Assembly: GCA_030549205.1 (NCBI GenBank)
Contig: JAUKTV010000001.1
Coordinates: 4,712,001-4,776,000 of the forward strand
Reading direction: 5' to 3'
Length of the DNA stretch: 64,000 nucleotides
From: Apiosordaria backusii
Taxonomy: Eukaryota > Ascomycota > Sordariomycetes > Sordariales > Lasiosphaeriaceae
This document shows, one piece after another, positions 1 through 9,780 of this stretch; the first letter of the stretch is position 1; every line of letters begins with the position of its first letter. The notes beneath the pieces are model-generated. The model saw only the letters and a program-made list of their open reading frames with translations, had not been told where the DNA came from and ran no database searches. The position numbers and the translations under genes are program-made.

Positions 1-848
1 ATTCTGTAGCCCCTGAGCCATGACAGAATTGAGTCTGTCTGCCGTCCGAGCCTCTTCTTCCTGTCAGGTCCCAATAAGAGCTTTGCCGGCCCGAACCATC
101 CCACTCTGGCTATTGCGGAGCATCTTAGGGGGCACGTGGTGCTGCTATGGATACTCGCAAACGCCTCTCTGATCCTCTTGCGGCTCGGGCCCGGCATGTC
201 AGTGGTCGGAAGAAGGCGAGGAGGTGCGGGTTGCAAGCAACATGTTGCTTCTTTCCTGATGTTGCTTAGACCCGCACCCCCTTTCTGTGAGCAGATTTCC
301 CGTTTTGTGGGGAATTTGAACGGAGGGGGGGCATCCATCCCGTCACCATGGATATGCCGTCCGTGGTAGTGCCGTGGTAGTTCCATGATTCCGCAGTCAT
401 ATCGTTGACTGTCAACACGTGCCGAACATCACATTCAGGTCATTTTCGTTTGTCCTCCATCTTGGCGGGTCTCACCAGGGTCCTGGATGACCTAGTGGGA
501 TATCTCCGGAGACTGACGTACGTCCCTTGGAACATCATGATGTCTGAGACCTGTCTGCTGGAAAGTATATATATCAGATGGTTGCCCATTGTTTTCGTCC
601 CATCGTTCTGGTGATCATTTGAGTCTCTTCTTCCTTGATACCATCTTCACCTTCTTGATAACCCACCAATGAACTCGTCCCCCACAATGTTGGAGACAAC
701 ACCTCTTCCGTCGTGGGAGCGACAATGGCGTGACAGGAGCAAGAGCAAGAGAGCAACAAAGCCTCTCCACAAGAAAGAGGTCAATCATGTTTCCCAACAA
801 ACCCTCCTCCTCTTCTCGACGCTACGGTACTACCTGGGAACATTGAAA
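1..848. other. Intergenic and 5' leader, no gene recognised
   Basis: No coding region or RNA gene can be supported here. Short open frames exist but lack recognisable protein features. The last 180 bases (from 669) are open in frame with the CoA-transferase gene downstream. That extension is Lys/Arg/Ser-rich and does not resemble the family, so I treat it as leader. Confidence 0.5.
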
Positions 849-2720
849 ATGGACAACAAGCAGATATCGAGAGCTGCCATGAAGCCCAAGCCGTACTCTG
901 TCATTGACGGGGCCAGGCAAGCATTGAGCTCTCTCGAGGAGCTCTGCAGACACGAGCTTCCAGAGAACTTTTCCGCTCTTGCTGGAAATGTCAACATAAC
1001 GTCGTCATCGGGCCAGGGAAACAAAATACACTTCCCCACTCCGCTCAAAGAGCAAGACGCCACCGCGGCTATCAAAGGTCTGGAAGCCCGTATCGCCAGT
1101 GCCATTGCCAATCTGCGCTACGGCGCGGAGAAGCGGACGGTTACGGTGGATATTGACAAGATATCCGGCTTCTTGATGTCTGCCTACCTGACCACGATCG
1201 ACGGGATGGACAAGACTGACCCCGGTGTCAAGGAGCGGATACCAGGTATGTGCTATCAAAAGAGTCTTCACAAAACAAGCCCGAGACTAAAAACCCCTTC
1301 AGATACGGACCTAAACAAGGCCCAATCCATTCTCTACCGCCGCCTCTCGGCCAATCTGTACAGCACCAAAATTCCTGGAGAGTACTACCACATCCACGGC
1401 TCTCTCAACGCAGACATCACCCTGGAAATGCTCGGCCTCCCCAAGCACCGCCCCGATCTGACCAACTACCGAGAATGCATCAACACAATCGAAGCAGCCG
1501 TCATGAAACACACCGCTGCCGAACTAGACACCCTCAACCTCCAAAACCGACAGGCAGGCATCAAGGCGTACACCTGGGAGCAATTCCAGGAACTACCCCA
1601 CGGCAAAGCGATGTGTTCCCTCCCCCCATTCACAGTCAAGCCCAACCCACTTGACACCACCACCCCGCCCATCCCCTTTTCCCCGTCCTCCACCTCCGGC
1701 AATCAATTCGCGCTGAGCGGTATCAAAGTCCTAGAGTTATGCCGTATCATCGCCGGCCCTACCATCGGCCGCTCCCTAGCCGCCCACGGAGCCCAAGTCA
1801 TCAAAATCACCTGCCCCACCCTCCCGGATGTCCCTTTTTTTCAATTGGACGTCAACACAGGGAAGCACTGCATTTCTCTCGATCTCAAATCCTGCCCTTC
1901 CGACCGTGAGGTCTTTTCTTCTCTTCTCGCCGAAGCAGACGTGTTAATCGATGGCTACCGACCCGGTGCACTAGCTAAACTGGGGTATTCCCCTGCCTTC
2001 CTTGCCGAAGTCGCGCAAAAGCGTAACAAGGGGTTTGTCTACATTGCAGAAGACTGCTTCGGCGGGACGGGTGTAGAAGGAGCGGAGTGGGCTACCCGGC
2101 CGGGGTGGCAGCAGATTGCCGATTGCGTCTCGGGTGTAGCGTTTGCGCAGGGGAAGTTTATGGGGTTAGGGGAGGAACCGGTTGTGCCGCCTTTTCCGAT
2201 GAGTGATTATGGGACGGGGGCGCTGGGGTCGGTGGCGGCGTTGATGGGAATTTATAAGAGGGCGACAGAGGGGGGAAGTTGGGTGGGGAGGACGAGTTTG
2301 GTGCAGTATGATATCTACCTACAAAAACTTGGGCTGCTGCCGGAGCAGGAGCAGGAGAGACTGAGGGAGACGTTTGTGGCTGCTGAGGCTGAGGGGGGGT
2401 TGGGTCAGAAAGGGGATGGTGGTTTCTTTGATTTGAGGCATAGCGATAGTGTGGATGAGGTGGGGAGGAGGGCGCTGAGGGGGATGAGGGGGGTTGTGCC
2501 GTTCTTGTTTGATGATGATGATGGAGGAAAGAAACTGATGAATGAGGGGTACAGTAAGGGGTTTGGAGGGGTGGTGAGGTGGCCGAGGGAGGCGGTCGAG
2601 ATTGAGGGGGTGAGGGTTGGGCATGTTAGGGTTGCTAGGCCTAATGGGTGGGATACGGGACGGGAGAAAGGGGGGAAGAGTTTGTGGGAGGGGTGGGAGG
2701 AGGATGGGATTGAGTGTTGA
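849..2720 (+). CDS. CoA-transferase family III (CaiB/BaiF) protein
   Basis: Two exons, 849-1245 and 1303-2720, about 604 aa. The 57-bp intron (1246-1302) has donor GTATGT and acceptor TTCAG. Its length is a multiple of three, so the frame stays open if it is unspliced. The family III hallmark GIKVLELCRIIAGPTIGR starts near residue 272, followed by HGAQVIKI and GKHCISLDLK. A later RPGWQQIADCVSG stretch lies where this family carries its catalytic aspartate. Family members move CoA between acyl groups or racemise methylacyl-CoA thioesters; the substrate here is unknown. The N-terminal third is the poorly conserved half seen in fungal two-domain members. I chose the ATG at 849 over 669 because the protein-like sequence starts there; the ATG at about 879 is another option. 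The 3' end has unusually G-rich codon use. It converges on the gene ending at 3038. Confidence 0.85.
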   Translation: MDNKQISRAAMKPKPYSVIDGARQALSSLEELCRHELPENFSALAGNVNITSSSGQGNKIHFPTPLKEQDATAAIKGLEARIASAIANLRYGAEKRTVTVDIDKISGFLMSAYLTTIDGMDKTDPGVKERIPGMCYQKSLHKTSPRLKTPSDTDLNKAQSILYRRLSANLYSTKIPGEYYHIHGSLNADITLEMLGLPKHRPDLTNYRECINTIEAAVMKHTAAELDTLNLQNRQAGIKAYTWEQFQELPHGKAMCSLPPFTVKPNPLDTTTPPIPFSPSSTSGNQFALSGIKVLELCRIIAGPTIGRSLAAHGAQVIKITCPTLPDVPFFQLDVNTGKHCISLDLKSCPSDREVFSSLLAEADVLIDGYRPGALAKLGYSPAFLAEVAQKRNKGFVYIAEDCFGGTGVEGAEWATRPGWQQIADCVSGVAFAQGKFMGLGEEPVVPPFPMSDYGTGALGSVAALMGIYKRATEGGSWVGRTSLVQYDIYLQKLGLLPEQEQERLRETFVAAEAEGGLGQKGDGGFFDLRHSDSVDEVGRRALRGMRGVVPFLFDDDDGGKKLMNEGYSKGFGGVVRWPREAVEIEGVRVGHVRVARPNGWDTGREKGGKSLWEGWEEDGIEC

Positions 2721-3037
2721 TTGTAAGATGGGGATCTATCTGATGGGCTGGGTGGGTAGTTTTGCGTTGTGTTTAAACGGGGTGGTTATCTGCTTTTAAG
2801 TTGCTGGTCAAAATGCAGTTATGAATGGTGGGCGGCTAGTTTGATTTTAGGTATCAGAATATTGGCGTTAGTTATTCAACAAGTTGATCACATACCCCCT
2901 TGCTCTTCAAGAATGTGGAATGTGCAGTGATTTTACATTTTTACCCTGATCTGAGGGCCCTTTGCCACTGGTCATGTATATGCACAAGTAAGTCTGTTGA
3001 TACATTTCTCCCATCCTCTCTCACCTTACCGCCAGGT
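2721..3037. other. Convergent 3' intergenic spacer
   Basis: 317 bp between two convergent genes, AT-richer than the flanks. It must hold both 3' untranslated regions. No further element was seen. Confidence 0.6.
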
Positions 3038-4101
3038 TTACAAAAGCTTGGTAGTGTTATCCACAGAATACGGCCTAATAGGCAACAACCTATCCATCGC
3101 CCGCCCATCATCCAGCGCCCAGCCCCCCGAGGTGTCCAACTTGAAAATTTCCCCGCCAATGCTAATCTTTGTGAAGCCCTCCCTGCTAAACGACCGCACA
3201 ATCCCCGGCCACGCCCCCTTGAAGACCTTCTTCGCGTCCCTAAACGGGGCCGTCAGGAGGTGGTTCATGGTGTACTCCCTCTCCTTCTTCTTGGCCTCAA
3301 TCTCGGCCCTCTGCTGCTTCACCTGCTCGGCTACGCTCAGCGTCTCTGTTTTGCCCAGGCGCTTGTTGTGCTCAAACAAGCTCCCCATTCTGAAGGGGAG
3401 TTCGACTTCGTGAGGCATGTAGAGTTTTTTTTTGGGTTTCATAAAGGGGAACATGCGCTGGGTGGTGACTTCGATGTAGAGCGGACCTTGCCCCGAAGGT
3501 CGAGCGGAGCTTTTGGTGAGGGAGGAAGAAGTGGAGGAAACGGCGGAGATGGTCTTGATGATGCGGTTGGTGCCCAGGATGAAGTAGGTGGCCATGGCGG
3601 CCATGGCGACACAGATGACGCCGTAGGCTTGGGGGACCCACCAGGAGAGGCCCTCGGGGGGACGGAGTTGGATGGTCCAGTAGTGGTAGAGGGAGTAGGA
3701 GACGCAGTAGACGCCGGAGGTGAAGCAGCCGGCGCGGAACCAAGTGTGGGAGGGGGATTCATAGAGGAGGGTGCGGCCTTTTTCGGCGAGGAGGTTTGCG
3801 TAGGAGGAGGGGGGGTTCGGGTTGAGGCGAGGAGGGGGTTTAGGGGTTGCTTTGAGGTGACGTCGAATCGGGGTTTGGAAAGGAGAGGTTTGGTGGTTGA
3901 GGATGGGGTGGTTGGGGATGGGGTGGTTTTGGTGTTGGTTTTGGTTTTGGTTTTGAATTTCTTGAGGAGGCGGAGGGAGGTGGTGAAGAAGCGGTTGGTT
4001 TGGAGGGGTGATGGTGGTGTGCATTTGCAGGATGCTTGCTGGGTTTGGCGGAGGATGAGGAGGTGCCATTGAGGCGGCAGGCCTCGGGAGAAGGAGGCCA
4101 T
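3038..4101 (-). CDS. Two-pass mitochondrial membrane protein (TMEM70/186/223-like), frame broken by 1 nt
   Basis: Two overlapping minus-strand frames make one protein. From the ATG at 4101 (or 4113) one frame encodes a classic mitochondrial presequence: basic, few acidic residues, with RFFTTSLRLLKKFKTKT. The conserved body, from about SSYANLLAEKGRTLLYESPS to the stop at 3038, is in another frame. The switch falls at a run of seven G (C on the coding strand) at 3809-3815. One added C would join the frames and give about 354 aa. The body has two hydrophobic segments (around AGCFTSGVYCVSYSLYHYW and VICVAMAAMATYFIL) and a conserved C-terminal block with GGWALDDGRAMDRL. The membrane topology and mitochondrial location are well supported; the TMEM70/186/223 assignment is from memory and tentative. 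A start at 4069 in the body frame is possible but gives a Pro/Gln/His-rich N terminus unlike a targeting peptide. Confidence 0.65.
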
Positions 4102-4552
4102 CTGTGGGAGCATTAGTTGGTGACGATCAGGATCTAGAAGCTATATCATACCTTGAGGGACGGGTGCAATTGATGTCGGGTCCTTGTCACTCTAGAGCAG
4201 CCAAACATTGTCGGTGCCGGCGCAATGTTTGGGCGGCAGCAGCTTCCAGCGGCGGGACTTGGCGGGGAGTTTTGATAAGGATTTGATATTGATTAGATTA
4301 CGATTAGATGACGGACGGCTTCTCCCGAGCTGAGCTGAGTTGACAAGGAACAGGTGCATTCTTCAGACCCTGGCCCTTGAAGCTGTCGATTGGGTCCATC
4401 AAAAATGTTTAGTCGGTGGCCCAAGCTTTTTTTGGTGGCTCCCCAACCGTTCTGAAGCCTCAGAGTCCGGTCGCTATCCCAGTACATTTAAAGGTCCCCA
4501 CGTCCGCAAACCTCCAACTCCCCCATTGGGTTCCACCAACATCGTCGTCATC
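4102..4552. promoter_or_regulatory. Divergent promoter between two mitochondrial protein genes
   Basis: About 450 bp separate the start codons of the mitochondrial membrane protein (minus) and PDX1 (plus). No conventional TATA box is evident. The region must hold both promoters and 5' leaders. A shared regulatory site is inferred only from the arrangement. Confidence 0.5.
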
Positions 4553-5929
4553 ATGGCATCCTTTGCGGCTGCTTGCCGCGTGTCTGCGCGCCTGGCCACA
4601 AGGAGACTGCAGCACGATGTCACAGCCAAAAGTTGGTTGAAGTCTCGAAATTCGAAAAGCCCGCGTCACTAATATCTCATCATAGGTTTCCGAACATCGG
4701 CCGCTGCCCTGGCCGCCCAAAACTTCACTATGCCTGCCCTGTCCCCCACCATGACCGAAGGTAACATTGCGACCTGGAAGATTAAGGAGGGCGAAAAGTT
4801 TCAGGCCGGCGATGTGCTCCTCGAGATCGAGACCGACAAGGCGACGATGGATGTGGAGGCCCAGGAGGACGGCATCATGATGAAGATCATGCACGGCGAC
4901 GGAAGCAAGAACGTACAGGTCGGCACACGGATAGCAGTTGTCGCCGAAGAGGGCGACGATATTAGCGCTCTCGAGATTCCCGCCGACCATGTCTCGCAAC
5001 AACCAGCCAAGGCCACGGAAGCTCCGGATACCTATACTCCGGCTCCCCCAAACCCCTCCGATCCCGCCGAGCCACCCAAGTCCGAATCCACCCCCAAAAC
5101 CGCCGTTAAACCTGGACACAAGACATCAGGCAGAACATATCCCCTATATCCATCCGTCGAACATCTATTCAAGATTAACGGCCTCGACAAATCCGAAGCA
5201 CAGAAGATCACCCCCACCGGACCTAACGGACGTTTGCTCAAGGGCGATGTTCTTGCTTATCTCGGCAAGATCAACGCCGACATTCCTGCCAAGGTCGAGT
5301 CCCGCTTCGAAAAGCAATCCCATCTGGATCTGAGCAACATTAAGGTCGCTGCTCCAAAACCCGCTCCTGTCGGAAAGCCTGCCAAGGAAGCTGCTCCCGC
5401 CCTTCCTCCGGCGCCCGTCAAGGCAACTGTCACACTCCCGGTTTCCCTGTCAGCCGTCATTCAAGCCCAAAAGAAAATCAACGACTCCCTCGGTATCTTC
5501 CTTCCACTCTCTACTTTCATCGCCCGCGCCACCGATCTGGCGAACGATGAGCTTCCCGTGCCCAAGGGGTACCAGCCTACAGCAGACGAGCTCTTCAACC
5601 AGGTGCTTGGTCTGGACAAGGTCCACGGTGGCGCCAAGGTATCCAGGGGTGCCTACGTTCCCCAAGTAGGCGCTCTTACCCCCCCGGGAGCGGTGCTGCC
5701 TAAGCCTACTGCTGCGGCTGGTAAGAAGAAGGATATCTTTGATATCTTGGCCGCTAGCCCTTCGTCCAAGCCCAAGGCCACCGCCTCCAAGTTATCCCCG
5801 GGCTTGTCAGCTGTTGGACCCAATGTTTTTAGTCTGCAGGTCCCCAAGGACGAGGAGAAGAGGGCAAAGATTTTCTTGGAGAGGGTGAAGTTGGTCTTGG
5901 AGAATGAGCCAGGGCGGTTGGTGTTGTAA
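4553..5929 (+). CDS. PDX1: Pyruvate dehydrogenase complex protein X (E3-binding protein)
   Basis: Two exons, 4553-4631 and 4686-5929, 440 aa. It anchors dihydrolipoamide dehydrogenase (E3) to the E2 core of the mitochondrial pyruvate dehydrogenase complex. Exon 1 gives an Arg/Ala-rich presequence (MASFAAACRVSARLATRR) that continues across the splice as SFRTSAAALAAQNFTMPAL. The intron has an unusual donor, GTTGGT, fixed by phase, and acceptor CATAG. The lipoyl domain occupies about residues 42-120 with the lipoyl-lysine at about 78 in ETDKATM. The E3-binding domain is at about 177-218 (YPLYPSVEHLFKING...GPNGRLLKGDVLAYL). The C terminus lacks the catalytic HxxxDG of true E2, which separates X protein from dihydrolipoamide acetyltransferase. 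Length fits fungal PDX1. Confidence 0.93.
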
Positions 5930-6971
5930 TTACCCACTCTTCTGTAATTTGCTTTTCTAAAATGGATGGTTGTGTTGGAGTTAGCATGATGAAACGGAAC
6001 AAGTATAGACCTTTGCGTGGTTTCTTCATTGGCCTGTGTTTGTTACGTGAGCGTCGGTTGAGCATGAATATGGATATAGAATGTATGAATGGATATATGG
6101 CTGGCCACAGTTCTTCTTTACATTTCTGTCACATTTATTTATGCCTATGCGTATCGTTCTTGGACTCTTGCCCACTTCCTCTCCCAGACTCTTAGCATTA
6201 AACTACAGGCATCCTTGAATGCTTAACAAATCTTCGGTCCAAGGCGAGGTCACCGCCGTCGCTATCGCTTTCTTCTCAGTGTGTGGGCTTACACTCTCCT
6301 CCATATTCTTAGCTGCCACTCACAAAGATATCCAGACACGACTGACAAATTTGACTGCAGTTGCAGCTAAGGTTCAACAACCTGAACCCAAGAACATGTA
6401 TCTTCCAACCGATAAACGGGAACGGGAGCGACGTTTCACCTCATCACACAGTTCCCCTCCTCCCCTCAGCCTACAACGTGGAAAAGGGGTGTGGCGACTT
6501 GCCTCACCTTTGCCGTGTTTTTTCTTCGTGTACCTCGGGCCAGACCGAGTCCGCATCTCCAAGTATAAGGCGTCTGTCTCCCTGTAATACTATCCACAAA
6601 CCAGGTGGGCATGAGAAGGGGACGACGACGAAACCTTGGGTAGGTAAGTATGAGTTCAACAGGAACCCCCACACGAATGGGAAAACGACTCACGTGTAAC
6701 TGCTCTCTCACGTAGTCCGACTTTGGGCACAGGTACAAAAGTAACCAAAACACGAAGTGGTATCGGGGGGGTCACCGTTGCCCCTGTTGAACCTCATATT
6801 ACAAAACGGGTACTCACTTCGATTACGCACGCACGCCCAAGCTCATTGCCACAGCAGCAGCACCACAGCGGACAAGAATAACCGCCTGTCATAACCGAGA
6901 TGAATGGTTTGACGAAGGCAAAAACAGCTGAGACGGACAGGCCGCTTTCAAGGTATGTACGTTCAGACACA

Positions 6972-6995
6972 CATCATCATCATCATCATCATCAT
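6972..6995. repeat. (CAT)8 microsatellite
   Basis: Eight uninterrupted CAT units in noncoding sequence. Confidence 0.9.
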
Positions 6996-7110
6996 CGCCA
7001 TCATCAGCTAGGTAGGTAGTTCGGCACAGAAGTAGGAGTGTGACGTCCGGCTTGAATTTGAGTTTTGAGCGACTGAGCAGAGCAGTAAAGAAATTCTGCA
7101 ATGTCGTGGC

Positions 7111-7116
7111 GCACAC

Positions 7117-7152
<36 letters not shown>

Positions 7153-7163
7153 CACACCACACC
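7111..7163. repeat. CA / TACACA microsatellite
   Basis: Alternating CA run with interspersed TACACA hexamers, ending in CACAC/CCACAC units. Noncoding. Confidence 0.9.
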
Positions 7164-7819
7164 ACCCAGAACTTTGGTCCGTCTCTCCGGCATGGCAAAT
7201 TTTGGAGGAGGGTGGGAGGGGTATGGGAAGATGGGGATGGGTTCTCTTTTTTGAGGGAAATTTTGTGTTAACGGGGAGGAGGAGGAGGGGGTTACGATGG
7301 GAGAAAGTTAAACACATATATATAGGGATTTCGAGATGTTAATGGTGGTTTGGAAAAGTCGTGGTTGAGATATCTACACGATAGGGCCTGTAAGCATATC
7401 TTCCAGATGTGGTAATGCACACACACACAGCAAGGAACATCTTTGCAGAGAGAGGGAAGAGGGCGAAAGTTATCACACATTCGAAAATTCAGACGCTGCC
7501 ACCCCCAATAGGTATCTGTCTTTCTTTCTTCACTAAGGTACCTAGAAAAAATCCGAGTCTAACCACCAGGGCAAGCTTCTTTACTTCTCTGTCACTTCGG
7601 TCGTCTTCTTAAAAAAAAAAAAACCCCACCCTACTGAACACCCATGCTCTCCTTCTTAACTTGAACTCCTGGCTCTCAATCTTCAAAGCTAAACAAATAG
7701 ACCGACCAACAGAACATCACAAAATCATCCCTCTTTTCCCTTGCCACTCCATAACTATGATGCTTGATCAAATCAACTCGGCAGAATAAAGAAATTGAGA
7801 AAAAGCGAAAAGGTACCTA

Positions 7820-7862
7820 GACTCCCCAATGGGGTAATGGTTTTCACCCTACAATGGTAGCG
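7820..7862 (+). repeat. Left terminal inverted repeat, 43 bp
   Basis: Pairs with 9682-9724 on the opposite strand. Five of 43 positions differ (8, 12, 30, 33, 39 from the tip), all transitions. At position 39 this copy carries the mutated A; at the other four it keeps C or G. Confidence 0.95.
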
Positions 7863-7970
7863 CGTTTTTTCGCGCCGCTCCACGTCTTCCCAACCATCAA
7901 TATTTATTTTAAACTACCATAACTTGGTCAATTTTATAGCTTATTCTTCAATTTTTTAATCATAGAAACT

Positions 7971-9568
7971 GATAGAGAATACCGTATATAACAGGCTATT
8001 AAAGCCTACTAAAAAGGTATATAAGTAGTAAAAGTAGCCGCTCTTTATAGGGTATTTCTGTAAACCATTTAGAATTGGCTTACCGGCGCTACCTCCTATA
8101 CTAAGGCTAAAGCTATAACCTAAAGGCTCTTAAAAGTATAGAAATCCTTCCTTTCTAATTAAATATGTTATAAAGAAAGCTATAGGTACTTACCTTCTTT
8201 AACTTAAGCTAGGAATTTTACTATTAAAATCCTTATCACCAGTAGCGATAAAAAGCCTTTTAAAAAGCAATAGATATATACTTTTATTTATTAAAACTTA
8301 GATATTAAGACTAAAATTGGAAAACCTTTAAATGCTATTAAAGCCTAATATACTATTAGAAAAGCTATTATAAACTTCTTTAACCAGTTAAAGTATTAAA
8401 TTAATAATAAAGGTATTAAATTATATAATATTACTAATATAGATAAGAATAGCGTTTAAAAAGGCAAAACTAAAGTAGGCTAAGTACTTAAAACCTCCTT
8501 AATATACCGGTCTTATAAGCAGGCTTTTGATAATTCTACTTAAGTAACTATAGTTAAGGCTATAATAGCCTTAAGTAAGCAGTTATCTCCTATAGTCATC
8601 TTTATAAAGGCATCTTTATAAGCCTAGTAGTTTTCTAAAGATATTTCTATTTAGAAGTATTACTACTTAACTAATAATTAGATTACTTCCGAAATTACCT
8701 TAGGTTAATTAAAGGAGGTTTATTTATTAAAAACCAAACTAAATTTACTAAAAAAGTAGCAGTTATTACTTATTGACTAATACTTTATTTATCTTAGCGT
8801 TAATTTTATATAAAAAGCCTAAGTAAATAAAGTAGTAGTTCTTTATCTTCTTAACTACTTTACCTATATACTTTAACCTTTAAATATTGCAGTTTTTACT
8901 TCCTTAAAGGCCAATTTCCATCGACTTACCTTAGAATAAGCCTTATTCGATATTTCTATCCCTATTACTAAACAGAACTTCTTATAGGCCTATTATAAAG
9001 CCTCGATTAAAGCCTTTACTAGTAAGAATATTAGGTTAGATTTTAAAGCCTATAGGATTCTTCTATTAAGCCGGAAGTAGGTTTTAAACTAAAAGAGGGT
9101 CTTTTTTAAGGATAATTCCAGCACCCCCCCTTCTTTTTTATTAACTCCCCTTAAAATTCCCACTCTATAGACTTCTATACTATTAAAAAGTACTTAAAAT
9201 AGAGTTATTAATAAGGTTTTTACTTCTTAAAAAAGCTAAGATATTCGAAAGCTCTTTACTTAATAGCATTAAAATCTCTTAAAGGTTAATAAGCAAAGGC
9301 TTAAATTGCTTAATAAGGTAGTAAAATCCCTAGACCTTACCTATATTAAAGTCACTTAGTTAGAGGCTTAGGTCTTCCGGCTTTAAAAAGAATTAAAATT
9401 AAAGGCCTTTAGTAAAAAGAAAATAGTAAAAGAGGACTTTAATTTATAGTTCTAAAGTATTAAGGCCATTAAGAAAGTAAGGAACAAACTAAAGAAGGCT
9501 AAAGTACTTACAAAGGCAAGAGGTTAAGTAAGCGCTAAGACTTTTTAAAAAAAAGCTAAGCATATAAA
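7971..9568 (+). pseudogene. Transposase relic, CENP-B HTH plus DDE-1, DD35D
   Basis: Reading the plus strand in one fixed frame (codons starting at multiples of three), a pogo/Fot1-type transposase shows through many TAA/TAG stops. A CENP-B-type DNA-binding region sits near 8270-8400 (IKTKIGKPL, then IINFF). The DDE-1 core follows: first Asp at 8442-8444 in NITNID; the S-Y-K-Q...NST...VTIV block typical of the family; second Asp at 8775-8777 in LLLID. The third catalytic position, 8883-8885 in the PL-x-IAVF motif, is now Asn (AAT instead of GAT). Exactly 35 residues separate positions two and three. Most stops fit CAA/CAG to TAA/TAG changes. I see no indel over at least 7971-9090. Both outer ends of the relic are approximate. 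Confidence 0.88.
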
Positions 9569-9681
9569 AGGCCTATCGTTTAAGGACATACTGTTCGAAT
9601 TTTAGATAGAATGGGCCAATATTTAATAGAGAAATTGAGGTTTTATTATCCTGGTTGTAATGAAAGTGTCGATTGTAGATT

Positions 9682-9724
9682 CGCCACCATTATAAGGTGA
9701 AAACCATTACCCTATTAGGGAGTC
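9682..9724 (-). repeat. Right terminal inverted repeat, 43 bp
   Basis: Reverse complement of the left repeat with five transitions. Read from the tip it carries T or A at four sites where the left copy keeps C or G, so this end took most of the RIP hits. Confidence 0.95.
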
Positions 9725-9748
9725 TAGAATGCAACTTTTCACCAACAC

Positions 9749-9780
9749 CTCCCGCAACTACTCCCGCAACTACTCCCGCA
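9749..9780. repeat. 12-bp tandem repeat (CTCCCGCAACTA), 2.7 copies
   Basis: Short perfect tandem repeat just outside the right end of the transposon. Noncoding. Confidence 0.85.

Larger units (their letters stand above)
5930..7817. other. Intergenic region with microsatellites, no gene recognised
   Basis: Nearly 1.9 kb between PDX1 and the transposon. It holds a CAT repeat, a CA/TACACA repeat, and an A12 run near 7611. Open frames here are repeat-driven (poly-His or poly-Asp, CA-repeat peptides) and not credible genes. The first few hundred bases are probably the PDX1 3' UTR. Confidence 0.5.
7820..9724 (+). mobile_element. RIP-decayed Fot1/Pot2-type DNA transposon (Tc1/mariner, pogo group)
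   Basis: A 1,905-bp element flanked by TA on both sides (7818-7819 and 9725-9726), the target duplication of Tc1/mariner elements. Its ends are 43-bp inverted repeats beginning GACTCCC. The interior is strongly AT-rich and almost lacks CA/TG dinucleotides, while TA is abundant. That is the signature of repeat-induced point mutation, which acts mainly on CpA. The base change stops at the element edges; flanking DNA has normal composition. Size, repeat length and the DD35D transposase relic match the Fot1/Pot2 family (about 1.86-1.93 kb). The copy looks immobile by itself because the transposase has many stops. RIP implies that at least one more copy existed in the genome. Confidence 0.95.

Noticed and set aside
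669..848. N-terminal extension of the CoA-transferase
   Set aside because: Open in frame but basic and Ser-rich with no similarity to the family; the start at 849 is preferred.
2900..4072. 390-codon plus-strand frame over the mitochondrial membrane protein
   Set aside because: Composition (long Gly/Val/Glu runs) mirrors the Pro/Thr-rich minus-strand gene. The minus-strand protein has membrane segments and a presequence.
7111..7163. CRISPR-like or tandem array
   Set aside because: Simple CA-type microsatellite without unique spacers. The genome is a fungal nuclear one and no CRISPR array is expected or seen.
7900..9680. AT-rich block as centromere, replication origin or organellar insertion
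   Set aside because: Inverted repeats, TA duplications and the transposase relic explain it fully as a RIP-decayed transposon.
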